DNA of 64,000 nucleotides from Sphingomonas trueperi (GCF_011927635.1 NZ_JAATJB010000007.1:62001-126000); one strand, 5' to 3'; numbered from the stretch's first letter, positions 43,837 through 52,997 are shown. Notes: generated by a model not told the origin, from the sequence alone. Program-made: numbers and translations.

Positions 43837-44307
43837 TCAACGCGTTTGTACGAGTTCTTCTACCAGCCGGTCGGCCGCCGTACGCACCTCGGCCCAGGTG
43901 CGGTCGAAGCCCTCCGGCCCGCCATAATAGGGATCGTCGACGGCGCGGCCTTCCCAGCCGGGTACCGCATCGAGCAGCAGCCGCAGCCGGGCGCGAGCGC
44001 CGTCGGGCGCGATCCGGCGCAGGTCGGCGAGGTTCTGCGGATCGAGCGCGAGGATATGGTCAAACCGGTCGAAATCCTCGCGCGTCACCTGGCGTGCGCG
44101 CTGGCCGGTGATGTCGATGCCGTGCTTGGCCGCGGCTGCGATCGAGCGGCGATCGGGCTGCTCGCCGGCATGCCAGCCGCCCGTCCCCGCCGAGTCGGCG
44201 ATCACCGCCACACCCGCATCTTCCGCCGCCGCGCGAAACGCCGCCTCAGCCAGCGGCGAGCGGCAGATATTGCCCAAGCAGACGAACAGGAACGCCGGTT
44301 CGGCCAT
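43837..44307 (-). CDS. Low-molecular-weight protein-tyrosine phosphatase
   Basis: The 156 residues carry the P-loop FVCLGNICRSP (nucleophile Cys10, Arg16) and the general acid in VDDPYYGG near the C-terminus. Bacterial members dephosphorylate tyrosine kinases of capsule export, or act on arginine phosphate or stress proteins; no kinase or capsule operon is adjacent here. ATG 44307 is preferred, with AAAGGA 11 nt upstream; ATG 44319 would abut the ribosome site. The gene is 22 bp from the leftward oxidoreductase and may be co-transcribed with it. Confidence 0.93.
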   Translation of the reverse strand: MAEPAFLFVCLGNICRSPLAEAAFRAAAEDAGVAVIADSAGTGGWHAGEQPDRRSIAAAAKHGIDITGQRARQVTREDFDRFDHILALDPQNLADLRRIAPDGARARLRLLLDAVPGWEGRAVDDPYYGGPEGFDRTWAEVRTAADRLVEELVQTR

Positions 44308-44388
44308 CGTGAAAATCATCCTTTCGTAAAACGGGTACGCTCTGCTAGCCTGACTGGCAACGGCACGCACAACGCCGAAGGAGAGGAT

Positions 44389-45957
44389 ATGGTCAGCATG
44401 CCCCCACCGCCCGACGGGGCGAAGGCGACCCCCTATGCGTGGTATGTGCTGTCGCTGCTGCTGCTCGTCTACATCCTCAACTTCATCGATCGGCAGATTG
44501 TTGCGATCCTCGCCGACGACATCAAGCGCGACCTGGGGCTGCGCGACCAGGATATCGGCTTTCTGTACGGCACCGCATTCGGGGTGTTCTACGCGCTGTT
44601 CGGCATTCCGCTGGGGCGGCTAGCGGACAATTGGCACCGGGTGCGGCTGATGACGGCGGGCCTGGCGCTCTGGTCGAGCATGACCGCGCTGTCCGGCTTC
44701 GCGCGCACCGGATTGGTGCTGGGGCTGGCGCGGATGGGGGTCGGCATCGGCGAGGCGACCGCCGGGCCCGCCGCCTATTCGCTGATCTCCGACTGGTTCC
44801 CGAAACGGCTGCGCGCCACCGCGCTCGCGCTCTATTCCTCGGGCGTCTATCTCGGCGGCGGCCTGTCGCTGTTCCTCGGCGCGCTGATCGTCCAGCGCTG
44901 GGACCAGGCCTATCCGGGCGGCGGACCGCTGGGGTTGGTCGGCTGGCAGGCGGCGTTCCTCGCGGTCGGCGTGCCGGGGCTGCTCGTCGCGGCGTGGATC
45001 GTCACGCTGCGCGAGCCGCCGCGCGGGCTTTCCGAGGGCATGGAGACCCCGCCCCACCCGGCCCCGTTTCGCGCCTTCTTCCAGGAGCTGCTGACCATCA
45101 TTCCGCCCTTCACGCTGATCGGCGCCGCGCGGCTGGGTCCGGCGGCACTGGCGCGCAACCTGGCCGTGCTCGCACTGGTCGCCGGGCTGGTCGCGCTGCT
45201 CGTCCATCTCGGCGAGCCGCCCGCGCAATGGATCGCGGTGGGGATCGGCGTCTATGCGGTGTTCAGCTGGGCGACCGCGCTCAAGCGGCGCGACCCGCCG
45301 ACCTATGCGCTGATCGTCGGCACGCCCGCCTTTCTGTGCGTGGTACTGGCGTACGGCCTCAACACCTTCCTCGCCTATGCGATGGCCGGGTTCGCGCCGA
45401 GCTTCCTCCGCCGCGCCTTCGATATCCCGCCCGAGCAGCTGGGGTCGCTCGGCTTCTGGATCGGTGCGCCGGTGGCGCTGGCGGGGTTCCTCGGCGTGAC
45501 GATCGCCGGCCGCCTCGCCGATGCGCTGCGCGCGCGCAGCCCGGTGGGGCGGATCCACATACTGCTCTTCGCCTGCCTGGCGCCGATCCTGCCGATCATG
45601 CTGCTGTTCACCGCGCGCGACCTCAGCACCGCCTATGTGATGCTGCCGCTCGCGCAGTTCCTGATCTGTGGCGGGCTCGGTGCCGCCGCAGCGACGACGC
45701 AGGACCTGGTGCTGCCCCGCATGCGCGGCACCGCGACCGCCGCCTTCTTCATCGGCACGACGCTGATTGGCCTTGCGCTGGGCCCCTATTGCGCCGGGCG
45801 GATCGCGACGCTCACCGGCGATCTTGCGACGGGGGTGCTGGCGCTGCTCGCCAGCGTGCCCCTCGCGCTCGCTGCGATCGGAGCCGCCTATCGGCTGCTG
45901 CCGGCGGCGGAGGCGAGCAAGCTCGCCCGCGCCCGCGCCGCCGGGGAGGCCGTGTGA
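44389..45957 (+). CDS. MFS transporter, spinster-like
   Basis: The 522-residue permease has 12 membrane helices with an extended middle (about 230-300). The N-terminus (YILNFIDRQIVAILADDIKRDLG) and loop 2-3 motif A (GIPLGRLADNWHRVRLM), then RMGVGIGEATAGPAAYSLIS and DWFPKRLRATALALY, are the Spinster-type pattern common in sphingomonads. GAAGGAGAGG precedes ATG 44389. The substrate is unknown; relatives move sphingolipids, sugars or aromatic acids. It is divergent from the phosphatase and convergent with the superoxide dismutase. Confidence 0.92.
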   Translation: MVSMPPPPDGAKATPYAWYVLSLLLLVYILNFIDRQIVAILADDIKRDLGLRDQDIGFLYGTAFGVFYALFGIPLGRLADNWHRVRLMTAGLALWSSMTALSGFARTGLVLGLARMGVGIGEATAGPAAYSLISDWFPKRLRATALALYSSGVYLGGGLSLFLGALIVQRWDQAYPGGGPLGLVGWQAAFLAVGVPGLLVAAWIVTLREPPRGLSEGMETPPHPAPFRAFFQELLTIIPPFTLIGAARLGPAALARNLAVLALVAGLVALLVHLGEPPAQWIAVGIGVYAVFSWATALKRRDPPTYALIVGTPAFLCVVLAYGLNTFLAYAMAGFAPSFLRRAFDIPPEQLGSLGFWIGAPVALAGFLGVTIAGRLADALRARSPVGRIHILLFACLAPILPIMLLFTARDLSTAYVMLPLAQFLICGGLGAAAATTQDLVLPRMRGTATAAFFIGTTLIGLALGPYCAGRIATLTGDLATGVLALLASVPLALAAIGAAYRLLPAAEASKLARARAAGEAV

Positions 45958-45961
45958 CCGC

Positions 45962-46498
45962 TCAGACCGTCTGGAACACGCCGCAGGCGATGCGGCCGCC
46001 GCTGTTGCCGGCCGGATCGCTCTTGTAGTCATCCTCGCCGGCATGGACGACCAGCGCCGCGCCGTCCTGGTCCATCAGCTGCTCGAAGCTGCCGCCGGCG
46101 AGCGTGAAGCGCAGATGGCCCTGGCCCTTCTCGTCCACCTTCATGTTGGGCAGGTCGCCGGCATGCGGACCCATCGGATTCTCCTTGCCATGCTTGGTGG
46201 CGCCCGGGTTCCAGTGCCCGCCGGCACTGGCGAAATCGGGCGGCGTGCAGACGCCGGTGGTGTGGACATGCACGCCGTGCGGCCCGGGCGAGATGCCGTT
46301 CACGTCGACCAGCACGCGAATCGATCCCTCGACCTGCTCGGCCACCGCGGTGCCCACCACCTTGCCGCCCGCATCGTGCAGTTCCGCCTGGGCGCGGAAA
46401 TGGCCGGCCATGTAGCGTTCGTTCTGCTGCGTCGTCGCGCAGCCGCCCAGCAGCATCCCGATCGCTGCCGCGCCTGCGCCGATTCCCCAAGCCTTCAT
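45962..46498 (-). CDS. sodC: Cu/Zn superoxide dismutase, lipoprotein
   Basis: The 178-residue enzyme has a signal peptide with lipobox LLGGC (Cys20), so it should be anchored in the periplasm. Copper and zinc ligands appear in GPHGVHVHTTGVC, GGHWNPGATKHG, PHAGDLPNM and ALVVHAGEDDY; the electrostatic-loop arginine and disulfide cysteine are in GNSGGRIACGV. It converts superoxide to peroxide outside the cytoplasm. The start is set by the signal peptide and GGGAGATTGAAG. It overlaps nothing; its stop is 4 nt from the convergent MFS gene. Confidence 0.95.
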   Translation of the reverse strand: MKAWGIGAGAAAIGMLLGGCATTQQNERYMAGHFRAQAELHDAGGKVVGTAVAEQVEGSIRVLVDVNGISPGPHGVHVHTTGVCTPPDFASAGGHWNPGATKHGKENPMGPHAGDLPNMKVDEKGQGHLRFTLAGGSFEQLMDQDGAALVVHAGEDDYKSDPAGNSGGRIACGVFQTV

Positions 46499-46749
46499 CT
46501 TCAATCTCCCGGCGATGTCCTTGGTGCGTAATGGGCCTTCTTGCCCGCGGTTCCAAGGGCCTCGCGGGGTGGTTCGGTCCATCCGCCAGTCGCGTACGAC
46601 CGATTGCTTCGGTTCGCCGCACCAGATCACACGCCCACCGCAGCTTTTACTTTTCGTTAACCTTCATTTACGACTTTGCTTCGTGGGACTGTCGCGGCAA
46701 AGCGCCTCCCGCAGGTTCACAGGGCCAAAAGTTTCACAGGGGAAGTATC

Positions 46750-47421
46750 ATGCACCGGCTCGCCTTTGCGATGCTCGCTCTGCCCATGCTCGCCGCTTGC
46801 CAGGCGGCCACGACCAAGACGGATCTTCGCCCGATCGCGGTCGTCGAGATGCCGCCGCCGCCCCCCCTGTGGCGCACCCGCATCGCCGAGGCCGACATGC
46901 CGCGGCTGGAAAACCTGCCGGCCAGCTGGCGCCAGCTGTACGAGAATGTGCGCGCGCCGGTGCGCAAGCTGCAGGGCGCGGTGCTGGATCCCGATGCCGG
47001 CCAGCCGCACCCGGCGCTGCCCCCCGGCTCCTATCGCTGCCGCACCCTGCACCTGAAGCCCGGACCCGCCGGCCGCGCGCTGGTGCAGCCGAGCCCCGCC
47101 GGCTTCTGCTATATCTCCGCAACGAATGAGCTGAAGGACGATGCCCCGCTCGGCCTCGCCAAGCAGACCGGCACCGACATCGTCGCCGGCTATGTGTTTC
47201 CGGACGGCAAGCGCTACGTGTTCCTCGGCGCGCGCCAGGCCAAGCCCGGCGCCAACGACATCGGCTATGGCAATTCCGGCGCGCGCGACGTGGTGGGCAT
47301 GGTCGAACGGTTCGGCACCTTCCGCTGGCGTCTCGCGGTACACGGCGCGGTGCCGGGCAGCGTCGACGTCTATGAGTTGACGCCCGTGCCGGCGGACGTC
47401 CAGCCCAAGGGTCGATCCTGA
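46750..47421 (+). CDS. DUF4893 family lipoprotein
   Basis: The 223 residues start with a lipoprotein signal (LAFAMLALPMLAAC, Cys17). The body matches DUF4893: LWRTRIAEADMPRLENLPAS, GSYRCRTLHLKPG, FCYISATNELKDD, AKQTGTDIVAGYVFPDGKRY and WRLAVHGAVPGSVDVYELTP. Two cysteines (YRCR and FCYI) may form a disulfide. The family is nearly confined to sphingomonads and its function is unknown. GGGGAAG precedes ATG 46750. It is a single gene upstream of an outer-membrane protein gene, 198 bp apart. Confidence 0.88.
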   Translation: MHRLAFAMLALPMLAACQAATTKTDLRPIAVVEMPPPPPLWRTRIAEADMPRLENLPASWRQLYENVRAPVRKLQGAVLDPDAGQPHPALPPGSYRCRTLHLKPGPAGRALVQPSPAGFCYISATNELKDDAPLGLAKQTGTDIVAGYVFPDGKRYVFLGARQAKPGANDIGYGNSGARDVVGMVERFGTFRWRLAVHGAVPGSVDVYELTPVPADVQPKGRS

Positions 47422-47619
47422 CTGGGGCCGATCGAAACGTTTGTTCATCGGGGCGACAGAAACCGTTGCCGCAGTGCAACACCTTTGCCGCAAATGCTGC
47501 GCGGCGATGCAACCTTGGACGCAGCCCGGGCATTGTGCGCCCATCTCCGGCCGCTCCGCCTGTTGTGGCGGGCCCGGGCCGGAAGATGTGTGTTTCACCA
47601 GCGTAGAGGTTATCCCCCC

Positions 47620-48255
47620 ATGCGTAAGATCATTGCCGTCGCGGCAGCAGCTGCCGCGCTCCCCTTCGCCGTCCCCGCCTTCGCGCAGGACACCACCACC
47701 GGTTCCGGCACGATGGAGACGACCGCCGCGCAGGACAGCGGCACCCCGACCTCGCCGGACGGCTCCAAGGCCTTCGGCATCGAGCCCTATGTCGGCGTGC
47801 TCGGCGGCTGGGAGCAGTTCGACCGTCAGCCGAACGCCGGCATCCCGATCCAGCCGAACCGCTATCGCCTCGACGGCGCGATGGTCCAGGGCGTCGCCGG
47901 CGTGAACGTGCCGCTCGGCCCGGTCTTCGTCGGCGCCGAAGGTAACGTCGCCAAGGGCGTCAGCGGCGATATCGACTGGGAATATGGCGCCGCCGGCCGC
48001 TTCGGCCTGCGTGCTGGCGACAGCGGCCTGATCTACGGCAAGGTCGGCTATCAGTGGGTCAATTTCGACAAGAACGCCAACACCAACCGTGACTATCACG
48101 CGATGACCTACGGCGTCGGCGTCGAAGTCGGCCCGAAGGACATCGGCCTGGGCGGCATCACCGGCAACAGCGGCCTGCGCCTGCGCCTCGAGATGAACAC
48201 GTTCAGCGATGCGAAGAGCTTCCGCCCGATGGCGGGTGTGATCGCGCACTTCTGA
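47620..48255 (+). CDS. Opacity-like outer-membrane beta-barrel protein
   Basis: The 211-residue protein has a signal peptide (IIAVAAAAAALPFAVPAFA, cut before QDTT), a Thr/Ser/Gly linker, and an eight-strand barrel: IEPYVGVLGGWEQFD, MVQGVAGVNVPLG, WEYGAAGRFGLRAG, LIYGKVGYQWVNFD, HAMTYGVGVEVG and the terminal MAGVIAHF ending in Phe. This is the OmpA/Opa-like small-barrel class. ATG 47620 is set by the signal peptide. A hairpin follows the stop. No ligand can be named. Confidence 0.88.
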   Translation: MRKIIAVAAAAAALPFAVPAFAQDTTTGSGTMETTAAQDSGTPTSPDGSKAFGIEPYVGVLGGWEQFDRQPNAGIPIQPNRYRLDGAMVQGVAGVNVPLGPVFVGAEGNVAKGVSGDIDWEYGAAGRFGLRAGDSGLIYGKVGYQWVNFDKNANTNRDYHAMTYGVGVEVGPKDIGLGGITGNSGLRLRLEMNTFSDAKSFRPMAGVIAHF

Positions 48256-48264
48256 TCGGGTCCA

Positions 48265-48290
48265 CCGCCCTCCCTTCATGGGGAGGGCGG
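48265..48290 (+). terminator. Hairpin after the outer-membrane protein gene
   Basis: CCGCCCTCCC (48265-48274) pairs with GGGAGGGCGG (48281-48290) around TTCATG; CATCCCCTTG follows, with no true T-run. It begins 9 bp after the stop codon. Confidence 0.6.
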
Positions 48291-48346
48291 CATCCCCTTG
48301 ATTCCCGTCAAGCCGCACCCGCCATTTTCGGCTAGGGCGCGTTGCC

Positions 48347-48778
48347 ATGTACGAATCGTCCCTCCCCTTCGACCGCGTCGGCGGCGAGGAATCCGTCCGC
48401 GCCATCGTCGACCGATTCTACGACCTGGTCGAGCAGGACCCCGCCTATGCGGCACTCCACGCGATGCACCAGCCGGACCTGACCGCGCTCCGCCACTCGC
48501 TCACCCGCTTCCTGGTCGCCTGGCTCGGCGGCCCGCGCGACTGGTTCGAAGCACGGCCGGGCATGTGCATCATGGGCTTCCACCGCCAGCTTGCCGTCAC
48601 CGCGCAGACCGCGGCGCAATGGGCGCACGCGATGGACCGTGCGATTGCCGCCGATCCGGGCATAGAACCCGAAACCGCCCGCCAGATGAGCGAGGCGCTC
48701 CACCGCATGTGCCGCGCCATGGCGGTGCAGGCGCGCACCGCCGCCGAGGCCGCCGCTACTGCCGCCGCCGCGGGTTGA
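48347..48778 (+). CDS. Group II truncated haemoglobin
   Basis: The 143 residues fold as a 2-over-2 globin: LPFDRVGGEESVRAIVDRFY, DLVEQDPAYAALHAMH, RHSLTRFLVAWLGGPRDWFE. The usual tyrosine at B10 is in DRFYDL and the distal region has tryptophan in FEARPGMCIMGFHRQL; the proximal histidine is in MGFHRQ. Group II members bind oxygen or nitric oxide with a partner reductase. An alanine-rich tail is extra. It stands alone, 61 bp before a small zinc-ribbon-like gene that may be co-transcribed. Confidence 0.88.
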   Translation: MYESSLPFDRVGGEESVRAIVDRFYDLVEQDPAYAALHAMHQPDLTALRHSLTRFLVAWLGGPRDWFEARPGMCIMGFHRQLAVTAQTAAQWAHAMDRAIAADPGIEPETARQMSEALHRMCRAMAVQARTAAEAAATAAAAG

Positions 48779-48838
48779 TCCGCTTCGGAGCAGGTCTCCG
48801 CCGCCACCCTCATCGGATGCGCTACAAGGGGCCGCGTG

Positions 48839-49066
48839 ATGAACGCGCGGATCACCCCCGTCGATACGCCGCTGGAAGTCGCCTGTGAACATTGCGGCCG
48901 CCTGGGGGTGACCCGCGAGGCGTGGGCGGAATGGAGCGTGGCCGAGCAGGCATGGGTGCTCAGCCACCTGTTCGATTTCGCCTTCTGCCACCACTGCCAT
49001 CGGCCGACGCGGCCGGTCGAACGACCGGTCAGCGACACGGACCCGGCGGCGAAGGGAGCGGTTTGA
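48839..49066 (+). CDS. Small protein with two CxxC motifs
   Basis: The 75 residues contain VACEHCGRLG and FAFCHHCHRPT, paired CxxC motifs about 33 residues apart, which should bind one zinc as a ribbon. Between them is a helical WAEWSVAEQAWVLSHLFDF. The C-terminus is disordered. I prefer ATG 48839; a GTG directly before it is possible. No partner protein or family name is recognised. It follows the haemoglobin gene. Confidence 0.65.
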   Translation: MNARITPVDTPLEVACEHCGRLGVTREAWAEWSVAEQAWVLSHLFDFAFCHHCHRPTRPVERPVSDTDPAAKGAV

Positions 49067-49380
49067 AACGGGCGGCGCGGGTTAACCCCCTCTCGTGCTA
49101 CCCGCAGCGCGCAAGCGCGGGGGACGGGTCTGCCGGGCGTTGAACCCCGGCAGGCCCGCAACTCCGGGGGTGGGGCAACCGGCACAACGGGCGCTGCGGC
49201 GGGCCTGCGCCGGGCGCTGCCCGGCACCGACACCGCCGCCCCCGCCGCCGCCCCGCAGCAGCAGCAGCAGCCGGGCCCATTGGCGGCGAACGCACGGCGC
49301 TGCGGTAAGGCTTGCGCCTCGCTGCTGGGCACCGGGCGCGCGCGCCCCTGCATCCGACCGCTGCCCGCCACCGCACGGGG
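49067..49380. other. Gap before the LysR gene: no confident gene
   Basis: These 314 bases are extremely G/C-rich and low-complexity, with proline/glycine-coding runs, a (CAG)5 tract near 49257 and inverted GC pieces (for example CGCGCAAGCGCG near 49110). Frames cross it on both strands but encode only Arg/Ala/Pro-rich strings without ribosome sites. I see no gene or clear terminator. Confidence 0.5.
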
Positions 49381-50364
49381 TCAATCGGCCGAGATCGGCT
49401 GCTCGCCATCTGCCCCGGGCGGTTCGAGCTGCTGCATCGGACGCCCGCCGGCGCCTGATGCCTGCGTGTTTCGAAAGCCACCGCGGAAAGTCTCGACGAG
49501 GTGATCGACGAAGCTTCGCACTTTCAGGGGAAGGTAGCGCGTCGCGGGATACACGGCCTGGATCGCGAGATCGGCGGTCTCGCCTTCGGGCATCAGCGCG
49601 ACGAGCCTGCCGGCTGCAAGATCGTCGTCGAACACGAAGCTGGGGCCATAGGCGATCCCCAGGCCGTCCCGTGCGGCGGCGAGCAGCATCTTCATGTTGT
49701 TCGCCCGCAGCCGAACGGGCCCGTCGATCCCCTGTCGCCCACCGTCCGCGATACCGATGCTCCAGTCGCCCGGCGACACTGCATCGCTGAACACCAAACG
49801 CGGCGCCTCGCGCAACGCCTCGATCGTCTGGAGAAGGCCGTGCCGCCCGATGAAGTCCGGGGCAGCACAGAACAGCATCTTGCAGGACGCGAGACGCCGC
49901 GCGACGAGATCGGAGTCGCGGAGCTGGCCGATCCGGATTGCAACGTCGATCCCCTGCGCCGGCAGGTCGACATAGCGATCGTCCAGCAGCACCTCGACCG
50001 AGACCTCGGGATGGCGCGCCATGAAGCGGCCGATCGCGCCGCTCAGGTGCATCTCGCCAAAGGTGAAGGGCGCAGCGACGCGCAGCACGCCGCGGACCGT
50101 TTCGCGCGCATCCGCGGCTTCCCGCCGCGCATCCGCATAGTCTTCCAATATCCGCTTGCTGCGGAGGTAATAGGCGCGTCCGGCCTCCGTCAGCACCAGG
50201 CTGCGCGTCGTTCGCTGCATGAGCCGCACGCCGAGATCGGCTTCGATCGCCGCGACATGCTTTCCCGCCATCGAGGCGGAAAGACCGAGCCGCCGCGCGG
50301 CGGCGATCAGACTGCCGTCGTCGGCCGCGGCGACGAAGACGGCCATGCTGGTGAAGCGATCCAT
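49381..50364 (-). CDS. LysR-family transcriptional regulator
   Basis: The 327 residues begin with the LysR helix-turn-helix (FVAAADDGSLIAAARRLGLS, ASMAGKHVAAIEADLGVRLM, TEAGRAYY) and continue with the periplasmic-binding-like effector domain (VRGVLRVAAPFTFGEMHLSG, VALMPEGETADLAIQAVYPA). It is of the CrgA-like group often called when the domain has RYVDLPAQGIDVAIRIG. A ~25-residue Gly/Pro tail is extra. A LysR-type palindrome lies 23 bp beyond the start, facing the divergent hydrolase, which it probably controls. Confidence 0.93.
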   Translation of the reverse strand: MDRFTSMAVFVAAADDGSLIAAARRLGLSASMAGKHVAAIEADLGVRLMQRTTRSLVLTEAGRAYYLRSKRILEDYADARREAADARETVRGVLRVAAPFTFGEMHLSGAIGRFMARHPEVSVEVLLDDRYVDLPAQGIDVAIRIGQLRDSDLVARRLASCKMLFCAAPDFIGRHGLLQTIEALREAPRLVFSDAVSPGDWSIGIADGGRQGIDGPVRLRANNMKMLLAAARDGLGIAYGPSFVFDDDLAAGRLVALMPEGETADLAIQAVYPATRYLPLKVRSFVDHLVETFRGGFRNTQASGAGGRPMQQLEPPGADGEQPISAD

Positions 50365-50386
50365 GCGACGGCAATTATATCCAATG

Positions 50387-50405
50387 GTTATCAGATGATG
50401 ATAAC
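50387..50405. promoter_or_regulatory. LysR-type operator (T-N11-A palindrome)
   Basis: GTTATCAGATGATGATAAC has perfect 7-bp arms around GATGA and contains T-N11-A, the LysR-family consensus. It lies 23 bp from the LysR start and 85 bp from the hydrolase start, in an AT-rich promoter (TTATATCC, ATTATATACC on either side). Confidence 0.75.
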
Positions 50406-50489
50406 AATCCGCCGATTATATACCAGTCCCACGCGTCCTACATCCCGCCCGACGGCAGACAGCCGCCGCAACATCGGGAAGGCACAAGC

Positions 50490-51269
50490 ATGAAGGTCGC
50501 GTCCAACGGCATCCGGATCAACGTCGAGGACCAGGGGAGTGGCGCGCCGGCGCTGGTCTTCCTCCACTATTGGGGTGGTTCGGCACGGACATGGCGGCAC
50601 GTCACGGCGCGGCTTGCGGCGCGCTTTCGCACGATCGCGACAGACCATCGCGGGTGGGGAGATTCCGATGCGCCGCCGAGCGGCTATGCGCTGGCGGATC
50701 TCGCGGCCGACGCGCTGGGCGTGATCGATGCGCTGGGCCTGGAACGCTATGTGCTCGTCGGGCACTCGATGGGTGGGAAAGTGGCGCAGTGGATCGCCGC
50801 GCAGCGCCCGCACGGGTTGCTCGGCCTCGTCCTGGTCGCGCCGGCACCGCCGACGCCGATCGCGCTGCCCGATCTCGCCCGCGAGATGATGGCCGGCGCC
50901 TATGATTCGGAGAGCGCTGTGGCAGAAACGATCGATCGGGTGCTCGCCGGCAACCCGCTGGATCCGCGCGACCGCGCGCAGGTGATCGCGGACAGCCTCC
51001 GCGCCGCGCCGCAGGCGAAGAAGGCCTGGCCCAGTGCGACGAGCCTGGAGGACATCACGGCCATGGTGGGACGGATCGACGTGCCGACGCTGGTCCTCGC
51101 CGGCGAGCGCGATCGCATCGACACCCCTGCGGCGCTGACGGCCGAACTGCTGCCGCGCATTCCGCACGCCTCGTTCTACATCCTGCCGGACACCGGTCAC
51201 CTGTCGCCGCTGGAGGCACCGGCTGTCGTCGCCCGACACATCACGGACTTTGCCGCGCCGCTGGTTTGA
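50490..51269 (+). CDS. Alpha/beta hydrolase controlled by LysR
   Basis: The 259-residue cytoplasmic enzyme follows the epoxide-hydrolase/haloperoxidase/lactonase pattern: LVFLHYWGGSARTWR (oxyanion loop), TDHRGWGDSD, nucleophile Ser93 in GHSMGG, Asp in LAGERDRIDTP and His in DTGHLSPLEAP. The lid is short. ATG 50490 is preferred. The gene is divergent from a LysR regulator with one operator between them, the usual arrangement for an inducible catabolic enzyme. The substrate is unknown; AHL lactonase or small-ester hydrolysis are possible. Confidence 0.88.
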   Translation: MKVASNGIRINVEDQGSGAPALVFLHYWGGSARTWRHVTARLAARFRTIATDHRGWGDSDAPPSGYALADLAADALGVIDALGLERYVLVGHSMGGKVAQWIAAQRPHGLLGLVLVAPAPPTPIALPDLAREMMAGAYDSESAVAETIDRVLAGNPLDPRDRAQVIADSLRAAPQAKKAWPSATSLEDITAMVGRIDVPTLVLAGERDRIDTPAALTAELLPRIPHASFYILPDTGHLSPLEAPAVVARHITDFAAPLV

Positions 51270-51431
51270 ACACCGGGATGCGGGCCGCCGGACGGGAAAG
51301 CCGTGAGTTCCAGCTCGCCCATCCGCATCACACGCGCCCGGCGGCGTCCTGCCGCCGCGCGGCACGGCGTTCCAGCCGCGCCGCGCAACGCCTCTCCCCC
51401 TGGCCCCAAGCTTCGTGTAGGCCCGCCGGCG

Positions 51432-52991
51432 ATGTTTCGCCGTCCGCTGCTCGCCTCGCTCCTTCTCGGCATCGCCTCCGCCACCGGTTTCGCGCCGCTG
51501 GGCTGGTGGCCGCTTGCGCTGCTCTGCTTCGCCGGGCTGTTCGCGCTGGTCCATGCCGCGCCCACGCTGCGCAGCGCGCTGCTCCGCGGCTGGCTGTTCG
51601 GGCTCGGCCACTTCACGCTGGGCGACAACTGGATCCAGCACGCCTTCGATTTCCAGGACAAGATGCCGCCCGCGCTCGGCTATGCCGCCGTCGTGCTGCT
51701 GGCGCTGTACCTCGCCGTATATCCGGCGCTGGCGATGGGCGCGGCCTGGGCGTTCGCGCGCAAGGTGAAGCCCCGCTCGGGCTGGGTCGAGCCGGACCTC
51801 GGCTATGTCCTCGCCGGCGCTGCCGCCTGGACCGTCACCGAATGGCTGCGCGGGGTGGCGTTCACCGGCTATCCGTGGAACCCGCTGGCCGTGGTCTGGG
51901 TGCCGGTGCCGGGGGTGCGCAACCTCGCGACGCTGATCGGCACCTACGCGCTGTCGGGCGTGACGGTCGCGGTCGCCGGCAGCCTCTACCTCGCCTTCCA
52001 GCGCCAGTACCGCCCTCTGCTCGTCGCCGCCGTGGCGCTGCTCGCACTGAACCTCGCCTGGTCGGATCGCTGCGACCGGATCCGCTGCATCAGCACCGCC
52101 AGCGGCAAGGAGGTGGTGATCGTCCAGCCGAATATCGGCCAGGACGCGGTCGGCCGCCCCGACTATGCCGAGTATCTGCTCAACCGGATGATCGCGCTCA
52201 GCGGCAAGCCCGGCGCGCTGCCGCGCCTCTTCGTCTGGCCGGAAGGCATGGTCGATTACTTCGTCGAGGACGGCTATCCGGTGCAATGGTACCGCCAGGA
52301 CCCGCGCCTGGTCCGCGCCCGCATCGGCGCGGTGCTCGGTCCCTGGGACCAAGCGCTGATCGGCGGCAACGCGCTCGAGTTCGGCCGCGACAACCAGCTG
52401 CAGGGCGCGGGCAACTCGGTCTGGGCGCTGGGGCCCGACGGCATGCTCGGCGGCCGCTACGACAAGGCGCATCTGGTGCCCTATGGCGAATATCTGCCGA
52501 TGCGCACCCTGCTCGCCCCGCTCGGCCTCGCCCGGCTGGTGATGGGTGATGTCGACTTCCTGCCCGGCCCCGGCCCACGCGCGATTGCCGTGCCCGGCTT
52601 CGGCAATGCCGGCATCCAGATCTGCTACGAGATCATCTTCTCGGGACAGATCGTGGACGAGGCGCATCGCCCCGACTTCCTGTTCAATCCCTCCAACGAC
52701 GCCTGGTTCGGCAGCTGGGGCCCGCCGCAGCATCTGGCACAGGCCCGGCTGCGCGCGATCGAGGAAGGCCTGCCGATCCTTCGCTCCACCCCCACCGGCA
52801 TCTCGGCGCTGATCGATGGCCATGGCCGGTTGCTCGGCACGATCCCACCGAACCAGGCGGGCGCGATCCGCCTGCCGCTCCCCCGCCCGCTGCCGCCGAC
52901 GCTGTTCTCGCGGACCGGCAACTGGATGGTGCTGCTGGTCGCGGCGCTTACGGGGTTGTTCGCGATTGCATATCGGCGCTTCGCCCGCTAG
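51432..52991 (+). CDS. lnt: Apolipoprotein N-acyltransferase
   Basis: The 519-residue inner-membrane enzyme adds the third acyl chain to bacterial lipoproteins. Six helices precede the nitrilase-fold domain, and one follows (WMVLLVAALTGLFAIAY). The catalytic triad is visible: Glu in FVWPEGM (near residue 270), Lys in YDKAHLVPYGEY (near 345) and Cys in IQICYEIIFSG (near 397). The start MFRRPLLASLLL at 51432 matches the family; a longer frame from 51303 lacks homology. lnt is followed by metK, as in other sphingomonads. Confidence 0.94.
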   Translation: MFRRPLLASLLLGIASATGFAPLGWWPLALLCFAGLFALVHAAPTLRSALLRGWLFGLGHFTLGDNWIQHAFDFQDKMPPALGYAAVVLLALYLAVYPALAMGAAWAFARKVKPRSGWVEPDLGYVLAGAAAWTVTEWLRGVAFTGYPWNPLAVVWVPVPGVRNLATLIGTYALSGVTVAVAGSLYLAFQRQYRPLLVAAVALLALNLAWSDRCDRIRCISTASGKEVVIVQPNIGQDAVGRPDYAEYLLNRMIALSGKPGALPRLFVWPEGMVDYFVEDGYPVQWYRQDPRLVRARIGAVLGPWDQALIGGNALEFGRDNQLQGAGNSVWALGPDGMLGGRYDKAHLVPYGEYLPMRTLLAPLGLARLVMGDVDFLPGPGPRAIAVPGFGNAGIQICYEIIFSGQIVDEAHRPDFLFNPSNDAWFGSWGPPQHLAQARLRAIEEGLPILRSTPTGISALIDGHGRLLGTIPPNQAGAIRLPLPRPLPPTLFSRTGNWMVLLVAALTGLFAIAYRRFAR

Positions 52992-52997
52992 GGAGCA

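Noticed and set aside
49067..49380. Possible small genes in the GC-rich gap before LysR
   Set aside because: Frames on both strands give only Arg/Pro/Gly/Ala strings from GC-biased sequence, with no ribosome site or family motif.
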